Below are positions 7,733 to 17,287 of a stretch of DNA of 64,000 bases, piece after piece (the stretch's first letter is position 1; each line of letters begins with the position of its first letter). Where the stretch lies: the NCBI RefSeq assembly GCF_025149785.1, contig NZ_CP102277.1:868001-932000 (forward strand), given 5' to 3'. A program made the position numbers and the translations under genes. Source of the stretch: Coprococcus comes ATCC 27758. GTDB lineage: Bacteria; Bacillota; Clostridia; Lachnospirales; Lachnospiraceae. The notes under the pieces were generated by a model. That model was not told the DNA's origin. It was given only the letters and a program-made list of their open reading frames with translations, and made no database searches.

Positions 7733-10141
7733 ATGAAAAAGAGAAGAGTACTTCATCAGGCATGTGCGTTCTCTGTCGCAGTAATGCTCGTTGGAGTAAA
7801 TGCTGTACCGGTTGTTGCGGCTGATAACAATAGTTCTGCTACAACTGTTGCTACAGATGAAAAAGCATTTAACATTACAGTAACTTTCAATTACTGGGAT
7901 TATGCAGTGGGTGCAGACGGACAACACTTTTTAACTAAAGAGATGACGAGCAGTGATACTATCACGCCACCAACACTTACTGTTGAAGAGGGATATGAGC
8001 TCAAGGGATGGACAATTAATGATAAGTTTTTTGATGCTACTGCCCAAATGAGTTATGAGGATATTGTAAGAGCTGCTGGTACTTCAGAGTTTGTAGCTAT
8101 TCAAGCAGTTATTAAACCAGTAGAGATAAAGAAAACTGCTCATGTTGCTTTCAATGTTGATCCTGAAAAAGGAAAATTTACAGACCCGGCTGGAGCTAAA
8201 GTAGTAACTTATGATTTAGATGAAACTGACGGAGACGCGCATCCTATTCCGAAAGTGGAAGCAAAAGAAGGATATGAATTTACTGGATGGCATGTTAGTG
8301 GAGCTAATGAAGCAGATTGGTTACCAGAGTCAGAAACATTTTATGTTTCAGGATTAGCATTCTATGAAAAAGACAAGAATGATGGATATGTGACATTCGA
8401 GGCGACATTCAAAGAAAAAGAAGCTGCAGTAGAGAAAAAAGATGCTGAATTACGTGTACATTACGTTGATGTAAATTCAGACAATTATATTAAAGATAAT
8501 ATCCAGACCATTAAAAAGAATGGTAAAGTTGGAGAAAGCGCTGAGTTTACTGCAAAAGATCTTACAATTCCAAAAGGATACGAACTTGCAGATGATAAGT
8601 GGAGTACTTCTGTAGAATATGGTAAGGATGCAGATGTTAATGTTAATGTAAAAGCTAAAGAAGAACCAGCTGAAGAAAAAACAGTAGAAGTATATTTCAA
8701 TATTATTGATTCAGAAAAAGGATCATTCCCGGATTATGCACCATCAACAGTTGTTTCTTTCAAAGGTATTGCTGCAGACACAGACCAGCAGTTTGAAATT
8801 CCGGCAGTAAAAGCAAATGATGGATACAAGTTTACTGGATGGAAAGTTGAAGGCGCTGAAACACAGAATTGGGATGCAGATGCTAAAACATTTGGTGTGA
8901 CAGGACTTGCACATTTCCCAGAAGGATCTAATGTTGGTTATGTAACAATTACACCTGAATTTGAAAAAGTTGAAGAAACACCGGCTGTAGCAGTAGCAAA
9001 TGCAACAGTTGTAATCGATTCAAACGAAGGATCATTCGAAGGATACGAAGGAACAACAGAACTTCATAACGAAAACCTTCAGGATAGCAAATACAACCTT
9101 GGATTCCTTCCGACAGTAGTAGCAAATGAAGGATATACATTCAAAGGCTGGAAAGTAACAAACAAAGCCGGCGAAGAAATCTACAACCTTGATGCAAATG
9201 CAACATCAATTTCATTCCCATACGGAGTAGCTGATGACTACACAGTAACAGCTGTTCTTGAAAAGAATGAAGAAGAAGTAGCAGTAGCAAATGCAACAGT
9301 TGTAATCGATTCAGTAGCAGGATCATTCGAAGGATACGAAGGAGCAACAGAACTTCATAACGAAAACCTTCAGGAAGCAGAATACAACCTTGGATTCCTT
9401 CCGACAGTAGTAGCAAATGAAGGATATACATTCAAAGGCTGGAAAGTAACAAACAAAGCCGGCGAAGAAATCTACAACCTTGATGCAAATGCAACATCAA
9501 TTTCATTCCCATACGGAGTAGCTGATGACTACACAGTAACAGCTGTTCTTGAAAAGAATGAAGAAGAAGTAGCAGTAGCAAATGCAACAGTTGTAATCGA
9601 TTCAGTAGCAGGATCATTCGAAGGATACGAAGGAGCAACAGAACTTCATAACGAAAACCTTCAGGAAGCAGAATACAACCTTGGATTCCTTCCGACAGTA
9701 GTAGCAAATGAAGGATATACATTCAAAGGCTGGAAAGTAACAAACAAAGCTGGCGAAGAAATCTACAACCTTGATGCAAATGCAACATCAATCGCATTCC
9801 CATACGGAGTAGCTGATGACTACACAGTAACAGCTGTTCTTGAAAAGAATGAAACTCCAGTTGATCCGGATCAGCCATCAGTTGATCCTTCAAAACCAAG
9901 TACTCCAGAAGAAAAACCGGGTACTTCAATTGAAGAGAACAAGAAAGATGACAAAACATCTACAACAGTAGCAAAAGATGACAAAAAGACAAACAAGAAG
10001 GAATCTGCTAAGAAAGCAAATGAGCAAAAATCTGATACAGTTCAGACTGGTGATCATAGCAACGTATTCGTATACGTAGCAACACTTCTTATTGCAGGTG
10101 CTGCAGCAGTTGTAGCATTCTTCAGAAGAAGAAACGCATAA
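7733..10141 (+). CDS. Large repeat-containing wall-anchored surface protein
   Basis: 802 residues. A Sec signal peptide (about 1-30, cleavage near VVAA) is followed by a series of modules of about 85-100 residues. Each carries the hallmark EGYEFTGW / NEGYTFKGW, resembling beta-grasp InlB-B/Listeria-Bacteroides-type repeats. Four are diverged modules (about 40-420). Then come three nearly identical 97-residue units (about 420-705). After that comes a Pro/Lys-rich spacer (PSVDPSKPSTPEEKPG) and a C-terminal sorting signal: VQTGD, a hydrophobic stretch, and RRRNA. The anchor is a TGD-type variant of the sortase motif. It is probably covalently attached to the wall and exposed; adhesion is a guess. 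It is transcribed from its own strong promoter. Confidence 0.88.
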   Translation: MKKRRVLHQACAFSVAVMLVGVNAVPVVAADNNSSATTVATDEKAFNITVTFNYWDYAVGADGQHFLTKEMTSSDTITPPTLTVEEGYELKGWTINDKFFDATAQMSYEDIVRAAGTSEFVAIQAVIKPVEIKKTAHVAFNVDPEKGKFTDPAGAKVVTYDLDETDGDAHPIPKVEAKEGYEFTGWHVSGANEADWLPESETFYVSGLAFYEKDKNDGYVTFEATFKEKEAAVEKKDAELRVHYVDVNSDNYIKDNIQTIKKNGKVGESAEFTAKDLTIPKGYELADDKWSTSVEYGKDADVNVNVKAKEEPAEEKTVEVYFNIIDSEKGSFPDYAPSTVVSFKGIAADTDQQFEIPAVKANDGYKFTGWKVEGAETQNWDADAKTFGVTGLAHFPEGSNVGYVTITPEFEKVEETPAVAVANATVVIDSNEGSFEGYEGTTELHNENLQDSKYNLGFLPTVVANEGYTFKGWKVTNKAGEEIYNLDANATSISFPYGVADDYTVTAVLEKNEEEVAVANATVVIDSVAGSFEGYEGATELHNENLQEAEYNLGFLPTVVANEGYTFKGWKVTNKAGEEIYNLDANATSISFPYGVADDYTVTAVLEKNEEEVAVANATVVIDSVAGSFEGYEGATELHNENLQEAEYNLGFLPTVVANEGYTFKGWKVTNKAGEEIYNLDANATSIAFPYGVADDYTVTAVLEKNETPVDPDQPSVDPSKPSTPEEKPGTSIEENKKDDKTSTTVAKDDKKTNKKESAKKANEQKSDTVQTGDHSNVFVYVATLLIAGAAAVVAFFRRRNA
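8990..9862 (+). repeat. Three tandem 291-base repeats inside the surface protein gene
   Basis: Units begin at 8990, 9281 and 9572, each starting GCAGTAGCAAATGCAACAG, with an exact period of 291 bases (97 codons). Units 2 and 3 differ at only about three positions by eye (for example ATTTCA against ATCGCA near their ends). Unit 1 differs mainly in a few codons near its start. Near identity at silent positions indicates recent duplication or gene conversion, so repeat number may vary between strains and may be miscounted by short-read assembly. Confidence 0.95.
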
Positions 10142-10180
10142 TCTGGTCTTAGCAATAAGCACAGATGATGTGAATTTAAT

Positions 10181-10214
10181 CAGGTGGCTGTGAGTTCTCT
10201 CACAGCTACCTGAA
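10181..10214 (+). terminator. Hairpin after the surface protein gene (weak terminator or attenuator)
   Basis: CAGGTGGCTGTGAG and CTCACAGCTACCTG form a 14-base stem around a TTCT loop. The sequence following (AAGTTTATAAAG) is only a poor T run, so some read-through into the small membrane protein gene at 10236 is likely. Confidence 0.55.
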
Positions 10215-10235
10215 GTTTATAAAGGATATTTCTAT

Positions 10236-10649
10236 ATGAATAAGCATACGAATCTAACTATCGTAAAAAGACCAAAGAAAACTCATCGTGACCGCGGGAC
10301 AGAGATAGGTTCTGTTCTTGTCATACTTCTTGCATGTGTGGTGATTGGTGGAGGTATTTATTTTGTACGGCAAAATTTGAATGGGGGAAAGAATACCACA
10401 CAAAAAGTTGGCGATACAATTACCATCACACCACAGAAGTTAGACAAGACGCAGTTAAAAGCATTAATTGACAACACAGAATCTATTAATACAGAGACCT
10501 ATACCGATGAATCCGTAAATGAGCTGAAAGCAGCTGTAGAGAAGGGAAATACACTTTTACGTGGGGTTCCCGGACAGGATGCAATCGAAGAAACGTATAT
10601 GGAAATTGTTAACGCGATCCAGGGGTTGACCAAAAAAGACACGCAGTAA
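10236..10649 (+). CDS. Small single-pass membrane protein with a FIVAR-like helical domain
   Basis: 137 residues: a basic cytoplasmic N-terminus (1-24), one membrane helix (about 25-46, SVLVILLACVVIGGGIYFV), a linker, and an extracellular helical domain (about 68-135). The domain carries LKALIDNTESINTETYTDES and ends IVNAIQGL, resembling FIVAR domains of Gram-positive surface proteins. It follows the surface protein gene by 94 bases with no promoter of its own that I can see. The stop codon lies in the loop of the terminator. Association with the neighbouring surface protein is inference. Confidence 0.65.
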   Translation: MNKHTNLTIVKRPKKTHRDRGTEIGSVLVILLACVVIGGGIYFVRQNLNGGKNTTQKVGDTITITPQKLDKTQLKALIDNTESINTETYTDESVNELKAAVEKGNTLLRGVPGQDAIEETYMEIVNAIQGLTKKDTQ

Positions 10650-10665
10650 TGCGTGTCTTTTTTGG
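10630..10665. terminator. Bidirectional terminator containing the stop codon of the FIVAR-like gene
   Basis: CCAAAAAAGACACGC pairs perfectly with GCGTGTCTTTTTTGG. The loop AGTAAT contains the TAA stop of the upstream gene. A-run and T-run on either side let it work for both this gene and the convergent peptidase gene ending at 10693. Confidence 0.9.
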
Positions 10666-10692
10666 TTCTATATTGAAGTAATGGAAGAACAA

Positions 10693-11766
10693 TTAACCAA
10701 CTGTTCTATATTTTTTATCTACTACGTTAAGAAGTTCATATCCGTCTTCTGTTACGAGAACGAGGTCCTCGATACGTACACCGTATTTGCCTTCGATGTA
10801 GATTCCCGGTTCGATCGAGAAGATCATACCCGGTTCAGCTACGTTCTTGTTGATCGGGCTTACATCACCGTATTCATGGTCTTCCTGGCCGATGAAATGT
10901 CCAAGACGAATCTTCCAGTATTCTCCGTATCCTGCTTCGCCGATGAGATCTCTTGCCTGCGCATCGATATCACAGAAACGTACGCCTGGTTTGATGATGG
11001 CTTCTGCTTTCTCAACCGCTGTACGAACAAGGTCATGGATTGCGGCCTGTTCTTCGTCTACGCTCTTGCAGTAGAAGGTTCTTGTCATATCTGAGCAATA
11101 ACCGTTCCAGATGCATCCCATATCGATCAGAACGCATTCTCCGGCTTTCAAAGTTCTTGTCTCGCTTGGTGAGTGATGTTGGTCAGCAGCGTTAGCACCG
11201 AAGCATACGATCGTATCAAAGCTGAGTCCTGTTGCGCCTTCTTTGTAGTATTCTGCTTCAATGAAATCAGCAATCTGTTTTTCTGTCATGCCTTCTTTAA
11301 TGTAGGCAGCAGCTCTTTCCATAACCATGTCATTGATTACAGATGCCTGTCTCATGATCTTGATTTCTTCTTCATTCTTAACAGCACGAACACCGTCTAC
11401 ACAGTCAGATCCCCATATCGTTTTCAGTTCCGGGCAGCGTTCCTGAAGCGGGATCAGGAAACGAGCAGGAAATGCTTTGTCGATACCGATTACGCCCTTG
11501 GTATCGATATGTTCTGTCAGAACCCCGATCTGATCATCCATATCACTGAACCATACTTCTTCAAATCCTGTATCAGATACATAATACAGATAGTTCAAAA
11601 ACATGGTGTGCTTTCCGTTTGTACGAAGCAGCAGAGCGTACAATCTTTCCCCTGGATGTACCATGATGCCCGTTAAAAAGCGGATGCTGAGTGGATCAGA
11701 TACAAGTAACTGATCGATTCCTTTTTTTTCCATTTTTTGCAATACGCGTTCCATTCTTTCGTTCAT
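10693..11766 (-). CDS. pepP: Xaa-Pro aminopeptidase (M24 family)
   Basis: 357 residues, typical of short Xaa-Pro peptidases. The N-terminal creatinase-like domain covers about 1-125 and the pita-bread metallopeptidase domain about 130-350. The dinuclear metal ligands are visible: Asp215 (LIDMG), Asp226 (CSDMTRTF), His290 (RLGHFIG), Glu319 (SIEPGIY) and Glu333 (RIEDLVLVT). It removes an N-terminal residue preceding proline, or splits X-Pro dipeptides, in the cytoplasm. The start at 11766 has AGAGGAG upstream. PepP and PepQ/YpdF subtypes cannot be separated with certainty. It is a single gene on the minus strand ending at a shared terminator. Confidence 0.85.
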   Translation of the reverse strand: MNERMERVLQKMEKKGIDQLLVSDPLSIRFLTGIMVHPGERLYALLLRTNGKHTMFLNYLYYVSDTGFEEVWFSDMDDQIGVLTEHIDTKGVIGIDKAFPARFLIPLQERCPELKTIWGSDCVDGVRAVKNEEEIKIMRQASVINDMVMERAAAYIKEGMTEKQIADFIEAEYYKEGATGLSFDTIVCFGANAADQHHSPSETRTLKAGECVLIDMGCIWNGYCSDMTRTFYCKSVDEEQAAIHDLVRTAVEKAEAIIKPGVRFCDIDAQARDLIGEAGYGEYWKIRLGHFIGQEDHEYGDVSPINKNVAEPGMIFSIEPGIYIEGKYGVRIEDLVLVTEDGYELLNVVDKKYRTVG

Positions 11767-11863
11767 TGCTATAATTCTCCTCTCTTAAATACACTACACC
11801 AATCATAGCACATTACAGGCAAAATATGAAGAGAAAGCTGCCATCTATTTTTTAAAATATGTC

Positions 11864-12607
11864 TTACGAACAGTGCAGGATTTTTTTTGCATTTTCCACA
11901 CGTTCTCTCGAAGGTGGATTGATCCCTTCGAGAGGATAATCAAGTCCCAGCTCTTTCCATTTGTAGGCACCAAGTGTGTGATAAGGCAGGATTTCTACTC
12001 TTTCTACATTATCAAGTGTCTGGATAAAATCATTTAACCGGTTTAAGTATTCATCATAGTCGCTGCGCTCCGGTACGAGCACATGGCGGATCCAGACAGG
12101 TTTTTTGATATCGGAGAGAAAGCGGATCATATCCAGAATGTTTTTATTTGTTTTTCCGGTCAGCTCTTTGTGAGATTTTTCATCGATATGCTTGATATCA
12201 ACAAGAAGAAGATCGGTATACTGCATCAGCTCCTGGAATTTGGAGAAAAATGGTTCTTCTCTGGTAAAAGGACCGCCTGCAGTATCAATCGTTGTGTGAA
12301 TACCTTTTGCCTTTGCTTTTTTGAAAAGATCCAGCAGAAAATCAATCTGAAGGAGAGGTTCTCCGCCGCTTACGGTGATTCCGCCGCCATTTTTCCAGTA
12401 AGTGCGGTAACGCAGAGCCTGCGCAAGAAGCTCATCGGCACTGCGCCAGGTGGCGCCGTTTTTATCTGTCATATTCCAGGTGTCAGGGTTATGGCAGAAC
12501 TGACATCTCAGTGGACATCCCTGAACAAATATAATAAAACGTACCCCAGGCCCGTCAACAGAACCAAAGCTTTCTGTAGAGTGAATAAGTCCTTTGATTT
12601 GAGTCAT
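11864..12607 (-). CDS. pflA: Pyruvate formate-lyase activating enzyme (radical SAM)
   Basis: 247 residues, standard for PflA. The radical SAM cluster motif CPLRCQFCHNPDTW is near residue 31-44, after GVRFIIFVQG. Further family marks are GGGITVSGGEPLLQ (about 73-86), DTAGG and LLVDIKH. It uses a 4Fe-4S cluster and S-adenosylmethionine to generate the glycyl radical on PflB. It lies 181 bases downstream of pflB on the same strand, and a large palindromic hairpin in between may set a lower level of activase than lyase. Confidence 0.95.
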   Translation of the reverse strand: MTQIKGLIHSTESFGSVDGPGVRFIIFVQGCPLRCQFCHNPDTWNMTDKNGATWRSADELLAQALRYRTYWKNGGGITVSGGEPLLQIDFLLDLFKKAKAKGIHTTIDTAGGPFTREEPFFSKFQELMQYTDLLLVDIKHIDEKSHKELTGKTNKNILDMIRFLSDIKKPVWIRHVLVPERSDYDEYLNRLNDFIQTLDNVERVEILPYHTLGAYKWKELGLDYPLEGINPPSRERVENAKKILHCS

Positions 12608-12715
12608 ATGAAAATCTCCTTTTTCATTGTGTGATTGGAAAACTGCGGATCAGGCAGAGTCTTTTAAATGCCTTAGTATGCAGGAAAAGCTGCCAGCAGC
12701 ATCTCTGTATGTGCC

Positions 12716-12747
12716 GAAAGTCATGCATTTTAAAATGCATGACTTTC
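12716..12747. other. Perfect 16-base inverted repeat between pflB and pflA
   Basis: GAAAGTCATGCATTTT is followed immediately by its reverse complement, giving a loopless perfect palindrome of 32 bases. In the minus-strand transcript it lies about 40 bases after pflB and about 110 before pflA. There is no clean T run, so an mRNA-processing or partial-termination role is more likely than full termination. Confidence 0.7.
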
Positions 12748-12788
12748 AGCATAACGATATGTTTGGCAAAAGAGTGTAAGTTCGGTAA

Positions 12789-15041
12789 TTACATACGATC
12801 GTGGCAGGTTCTTGCGATCACATCGAGCTGCTGTTCGCGTGTAAGGTCGATGAACTTAACCGCATATCCTGATACACGGATCGTAAAGTTTGCGTATTCT
12901 TCTTTTTCCGGATGTTCCATAGCGTCAAGAAGTTTTTCTGTTCCGAATACGTTGACGTTCAGATGGTGAGCACCCTGAGAGAAGTATCCGTCCATAACAT
13001 TTACCAGGTTGTTAATGCGCTCCTCCGGAGTATGTCCGATTGCATCCGGGTTGATGGTCTGGGTGTTAGAAATTCCGTCAAGTGCCCATTCGTAAGGCAG
13101 CTTGGCAACGGAGTTCAGGGAAGCAAGAAGTCCGTTCTGTTCTGCACCGTAGCTTGGGTTTGCTCCAGGTGAAAGCGGTGCGCCTGCTTTTCTTCCGTCC
13201 GGAAGAGCACCGGTAGCTTTTCCATATACAACGTTTGAGGTAATGGTAAGGATAGAAGTTGTCGGTTCGGATTCACGGTAGGTGTGATGCTTTTTCAGTT
13301 TCTTCATAAATGTCTGAAGAAGCCATACTGCGATATCATCTGCGCGGTCATCATCATTTCCGTATTTCGGGAAATCACCGGTTGTCTCGAAATCTACAAC
13401 GAGTCCGTTTTCGTCACGGATTGTTTTCACTTTTGCATATTTGATCGCACTTAAGGAGTCAACTACATGGGAGAATCCTGCGATACCTGTTGCAAATGTA
13501 CGACGTACATCGGTATCGATCAGTGCCATCTGAGATGCTTCATAGTAGTATTTGTCATGCATGTACTGGATCAGGTTCAGTACGTTTACATACAGTCCAG
13601 CGAGCCAGTCCATCATCTTGTCGTATTTAGCCATTACTTCATCATAATCAAGGTATTCAGAAGTGATTGGTGTGTAAGCCGGTCCTACCTGATCTTTTGA
13701 TTTGCAGTCGACACCACCGTTGATCGCGTAAAGAAGGCATTTTGCAAGGTTTGCTCTTGCTCCGAAGAACTGCATTTCTTTACCTGTCTGTGTTGCAGAT
13801 ACGCAGCAGCAGATAGAATAGTCATCGCCCCATACCGGACGCATTGCATCATCATTTTCGTACTGGATAGAACTTGTTTCAATAGAAATATGTGAAGCGT
13901 AGTCCTTGAAGTTCTTCGGAAGACGTTCTGTGTAAAGCACAGTCAGGTTCGGTTCCGGAGAAGGTCCCATGTTTTCCAGGGTGTGCAGGAAACGGTAGTC
14001 TGTCTTTGTTACCATAGAACGTCCGTCCTGTCCCATTCCGCCGACTTCCAGTGTAGCCCAAACCGGGTCACCAGAGAAGAGCTGGTTGTAAGATGGGATA
14101 CGTGCGAACTTAACCATACGGAATTTCATTGTCATATGGTCAACTAATTCCTGAGCTTCTTCTTCGGTAAGGATTCCTGCTTCCATATCTCTCTTGATGT
14201 AGATATCAAGGAAGGTAGATATACGTCCGACACTCATGGCAGCTCCGTTCTGAGTCTTGATTGCTGCAAGGTATCCGAAGTACAGCCACTGGAATGCTTC
14301 TTTTGCGTTCTTAGCCGGTTCTGAGATATCGAATCCATAGGCAGCAGCCATTTCTTTCATGCCTTTGAGGGCGCGGATCTGTTCTGCAAGCTCTTCTCTT
14401 TGCCGGATCACGTTGTCACGCATAGAGCCATATCCGCAGTTTGCAAGGTCATCCTGCTTCATGGTGATCAGAAGATCGATTCCGTAGAGGGCAACACGGC
14501 GGTAATCGCCGACGATACGTCCTCTTCCGTAAGTATCCGGAAGACCGGTAAGGATTTTTGCGTGACGTGCTTTTTTCATTTCCGGTGTGTAGGCATCAAA
14601 TACTGCCTGGTTATGTGTTTTATGATAATCTGTAAAGATTTTATGAAATTTCGGGTTTGGTTCATATCCGTAAGTTTTGCATGCTTCCTCAGCCATTTTG
14701 ATTCCACCGAACGGCATAAATGCACGTTTTAAAGGTTTGTCAGTCTGAAGACCCACAACCTGTTCTTTATCTTTCAGTTCTTCGCAGATATAACCTGGAC
14801 CGTAAGCGGTAAGAGAAGATACCACTTCTGTTTCCATATCCAGAACGCCGCCTTTTGCACGTTCTTCTTTCTGGAGTTCCTGAAGCTTGCCCCAGAGCTG
14901 GTTTGTTGCTTCGGTCGGGTCTGCAAGGAATGAAGAATCTCCCTCGTAAGGTGTGTAGTTGTTCTGGATAAAATCACGAACATTGATTTCTTCTTTCCAG
15001 AGTCTTCCTTCAAATCCCTGCCATTGTTCTTTCTGCATCAT
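12789..15041 (-). CDS. pflB: Formate C-acetyltransferase (pyruvate formate-lyase)
   Basis: 750 residues, about the usual length. The active-site cysteine pair is in the CCC at 411-413 followed by [16 protein letters not shown], and the glycyl-radical motif RVSGYAV puts the radical at Gly725. It converts pyruvate and CoA to acetyl-CoA and formate, feeding the butyrate genes located 2-12 kb away. AAGGAGGAATAACCAA precedes the ATG, and a second in-frame ATG follows directly. Its own activase lies downstream. The enzyme is oxygen sensitive, consistent with an obligate anaerobe. Confidence 0.96.
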   Translation of the reverse strand: MMQKEQWQGFEGRLWKEEINVRDFIQNNYTPYEGDSSFLADPTEATNQLWGKLQELQKEERAKGGVLDMETEVVSSLTAYGPGYICEELKDKEQVVGLQTDKPLKRAFMPFGGIKMAEEACKTYGYEPNPKFHKIFTDYHKTHNQAVFDAYTPEMKKARHAKILTGLPDTYGRGRIVGDYRRVALYGIDLLITMKQDDLANCGYGSMRDNVIRQREELAEQIRALKGMKEMAAAYGFDISEPAKNAKEAFQWLYFGYLAAIKTQNGAAMSVGRISTFLDIYIKRDMEAGILTEEEAQELVDHMTMKFRMVKFARIPSYNQLFSGDPVWATLEVGGMGQDGRSMVTKTDYRFLHTLENMGPSPEPNLTVLYTERLPKNFKDYASHISIETSSIQYENDDAMRPVWGDDYSICCCVSATQTGKEMQFFGARANLAKCLLYAINGGVDCKSKDQVGPAYTPITSEYLDYDEVMAKYDKMMDWLAGLYVNVLNLIQYMHDKYYYEASQMALIDTDVRRTFATGIAGFSHVVDSLSAIKYAKVKTIRDENGLVVDFETTGDFPKYGNDDDRADDIAVWLLQTFMKKLKKHHTYRESEPTTSILTITSNVVYGKATGALPDGRKAGAPLSPGANPSYGAEQNGLLASLNSVAKLPYEWALDGISNTQTINPDAIGHTPEERINNLVNVMDGYFSQGAHHLNVNVFGTEKLLDAMEHPEKEEYANFTIRVSGYAVKFIDLTREQQLDVIARTCHDRM

Positions 15042-15409
15042 TTGGTTATTCCTCCTTCTTGTGGGTGAGCCATAGTACCTATGACCTGGTTATTATACAC
15101 TGTATTGCTGCGGTTTATGCCCGGAAAGTTCTGGCAAATTCCAGACATATGAAAAGGTTCAGCCAGAAGAACCGATGGATGTTTACGCCTTTTATATAGC
15201 CCTGATTTATGATAATCTTATAAAAATGCGTAAAAAAAGCCGGCATCTGAGCTGAATCGCCCAGACGGTCGGCTAAATAATCAAATCCTCATATTTCCCT
15301 GTGGTTCATTCCACTTCCGTCAGTCATATGAGCAACTTTAATTTAACAAATTGCTATATAAATGTCAATGACAAAATTGTTTTTTTGAAAAAACATAATA
15401 ATCGCAAAA
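15042..15409. other. 368-base gap between pflB and the SulP gene
   Basis: Contains the SulP terminator (15226-15277, minus strand) and the pflB leader. A possible pflB -10 element TATAAT lies on the minus strand at the complement of 15092-15097, without a convincing -35 at 17 bases, so an activator-dependent promoter is possible. Nothing else was recognised. Confidence 0.45.
15226..15277 (-). terminator. Terminator after the SulP transporter gene
   Basis: On the minus strand AGCCGACCGTCTGGGC and GCTCAGATGCCGGCT form a stem with a small internal loop, followed by a run of seven T. Confidence 0.8.
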
Positions 15410-17056
15410 CTATTTTACAAGTGTTTCCGCATAATCCAGTGCACTTACAATATTTTCATGGAAATTCTCTTTTCCGATCAGTTCATAGAATCCATCTTTT
15501 TTCATAACCTTCATCGGCTGTTCATTGACGTGGGAGAAAATCAGATGGATATCCTTTTTCTTTGCACGCTCAGCAAGTTCATGGAGATATTTCATTGCAC
15601 TGGCATCGATAGCCGGTACACTTCGCATACGGATGACGACTGCTTTGGTACGATGATCGCTGTTGATGCCAAGAAGCTGATCGGCTGCGGCAAAAAACAT
15701 TGGTCCGCAGATTTCGAATACACTTATGGAATGTGGAATCTCACGTAGTTTTTCTGCTTCCCCCGGGGTAATGTCCGGTGAATCGGTATATTTCCAGGCT
15801 TTGATATCAGCTGTTTCTGCCATACGTTTCATGAAAAGCAAGGCGGCGAGGACAACACCGATTTCGATGGCAACAACCAGATCGAAGAATACGGTCAGAA
15901 AGAAGGTTGCAACCAGAACGATGATATCACTTTTAGGAGCATTCTTACACAAACGGAAGAAGGAACTCCAGTCGGCCATATTTGCGGCAACCACCAGAAG
16001 AACAGCAGCAAGTGTTGTCATTGGGATCAGGGCGGCAAGTGGCATCAGTACCAGAAGAATGATTGTAAGTGTAATACAATGTGCGATTCCGGCAATCGGA
16101 GTCCGTCCGCCATTGCGGACATTGGCAGCAGTTCTGGCGATTGCACCGGTCGCAGGAATTCCACCAAAGAAACCGGAGAAAATATTTCCCAGACCCTGTC
16201 CGATCAGTTCGGCATTGGATTTGTGGGTATCGCCGATCATTCCATCCGATACAACTGCGGACAGCAGGGATTCAATCGCTGCAAGAACAGCAATGGTAAA
16301 TGCTGGTGAGATCATCTGCTGTATCAGGTTCATGGTAATAGATGGAACATGGAAAGAAGGAAAAGCAGAATTCAGTTTTCCATACACACTTCCAATGGTG
16401 TTGACCGGAAGTTTTGCAAAATAAGCGATTGCAGTGGTAACAACGATGGCAACCAAAGACCCCGGAATTTTATCAGTTACTTTTGTCCAAAGTAGCATGA
16501 TCGCAACAGCTAAAAGACCGATCAGGGTGGCGGTTAGGTTGATCGTACTGATATTTTTTGCATAGACAATGACCTTGTCCAGAAATTCAGATGGAACGGA
16601 AGCAATATCCATACCGAAGAAATCTTTCAGCTGTCCGATAAACAGGGTGACAGCAATACCACAGGTAAATCCGGTTGTGATCGTGTAAGGAATGTATTTG
16701 ATCAGAGAACCGAAACGGCAGATTCCCATGATGACAAGGATAATGCCGGCGAGGATGGTTGCGACGATCAGACCGTCGGTTCCATAACTGGCAACAATTC
16801 CGTAAATAATAACAACGAATGCAGCGGTCGGTCCGCCAATCTGTACACGGCTCCCTCCGAAGAAAGAGATAAAGAAACCGGCAATGATCGCGGTGTAAAG
16901 TCCCTGCTCTGGTCCGACACCGGAAGCAATTGCGAGTGCGATTGAGAGGGGAAGAGCAATAATGGCAACGATGATACCAGAAATGATATCCTTGATCAGC
17001 TGTTTTTTGGTGTAGCTCTTCATGACGTCGAAAAGTTTTGGTCTTAATTCGTTCAT
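15410..17056 (-). CDS. SulP-family anion (sulfate) permease with C-terminal STAS domain
   Basis: 548 residues from ATG 17056; the frame is open 60 bases further upstream, but GAAAGGA lies 11 bases before this internal ATG, which I take as the start. It has about 10-14 membrane segments over residues 25-410. SulP marks include GPTAAFV and GIPATGAIARTAANVRNGGRTP. A cytoplasmic STAS domain follows (about 430-545) with VVIRMRSVPAIDASAMKYL. Family members are sulfate, bicarbonate or other anion symporters or exchangers; the substrate here is not determined. It lies upstream of pflB on the same strand but has its own terminator. Confidence 0.88.
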   Translation of the reverse strand: MNELRPKLFDVMKSYTKKQLIKDIISGIIVAIIALPLSIALAIASGVGPEQGLYTAIIAGFFISFFGGSRVQIGGPTAAFVVIIYGIVASYGTDGLIVATILAGIILVIMGICRFGSLIKYIPYTITTGFTCGIAVTLFIGQLKDFFGMDIASVPSEFLDKVIVYAKNISTINLTATLIGLLAVAIMLLWTKVTDKIPGSLVAIVVTTAIAYFAKLPVNTIGSVYGKLNSAFPSFHVPSITMNLIQQMISPAFTIAVLAAIESLLSAVVSDGMIGDTHKSNAELIGQGLGNIFSGFFGGIPATGAIARTAANVRNGGRTPIAGIAHCITLTIILLVLMPLAALIPMTTLAAVLLVVAANMADWSSFFRLCKNAPKSDIIVLVATFFLTVFFDLVVAIEIGVVLAALLFMKRMAETADIKAWKYTDSPDITPGEAEKLREIPHSISVFEICGPMFFAAADQLLGINSDHRTKAVVIRMRSVPAIDASAMKYLHELAERAKKKDIHLIFSHVNEQPMKVMKKDGFYELIGKENFHENIVSALDYAETLVK

Positions 17057-17215
17057 GTGAGATAAAATCCTTTCGATAAAATAAGTATAAAAAGTATTAA
17101 AAATATATAAACACAAGACAAAATCTTAACATTTATTAAGATGTGTTTCAATAAAGTTAACAGATGTTTCTATTATAGTACACAAGAAAAATGTTAAAAA
17201 AATATCAATCAACTA

Positions 17216-17244
17216 TTGAAAAGTGAAAACAAGGGGATTATAAT
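17216..17244 (+). promoter_or_regulatory. Sigma-A promoter of the first thiolase gene
   Basis: TTGAAA at 17216-17221 and a perfect TATAAT at 17239-17244, spaced by 17 bases, 44 bases before the ATG. Confidence 0.75.
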
Positions 17245-17287
17245 AGAACTATCAGATTTTTGTGAATATAAAAGGAGGATTTTTATC

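Noticed and set aside
8990-9862. Possible CRISPR-like array
   Set aside because: The repeats are 291 bases, directly adjacent, without spacers and in frame inside a protein gene.
8949-9959. Four long minus-strand reading frames opposite the repeats of the surface protein
   Set aside because: They are mirror frames of the tandem repeats, rich in Leu because of the repeat codons, with no ribosome sites.
15726-16424. 232-codon plus-strand frame inside the SulP gene
   Set aside because: It is the complement of the membrane helices of SulP, with no start signal or known motif.
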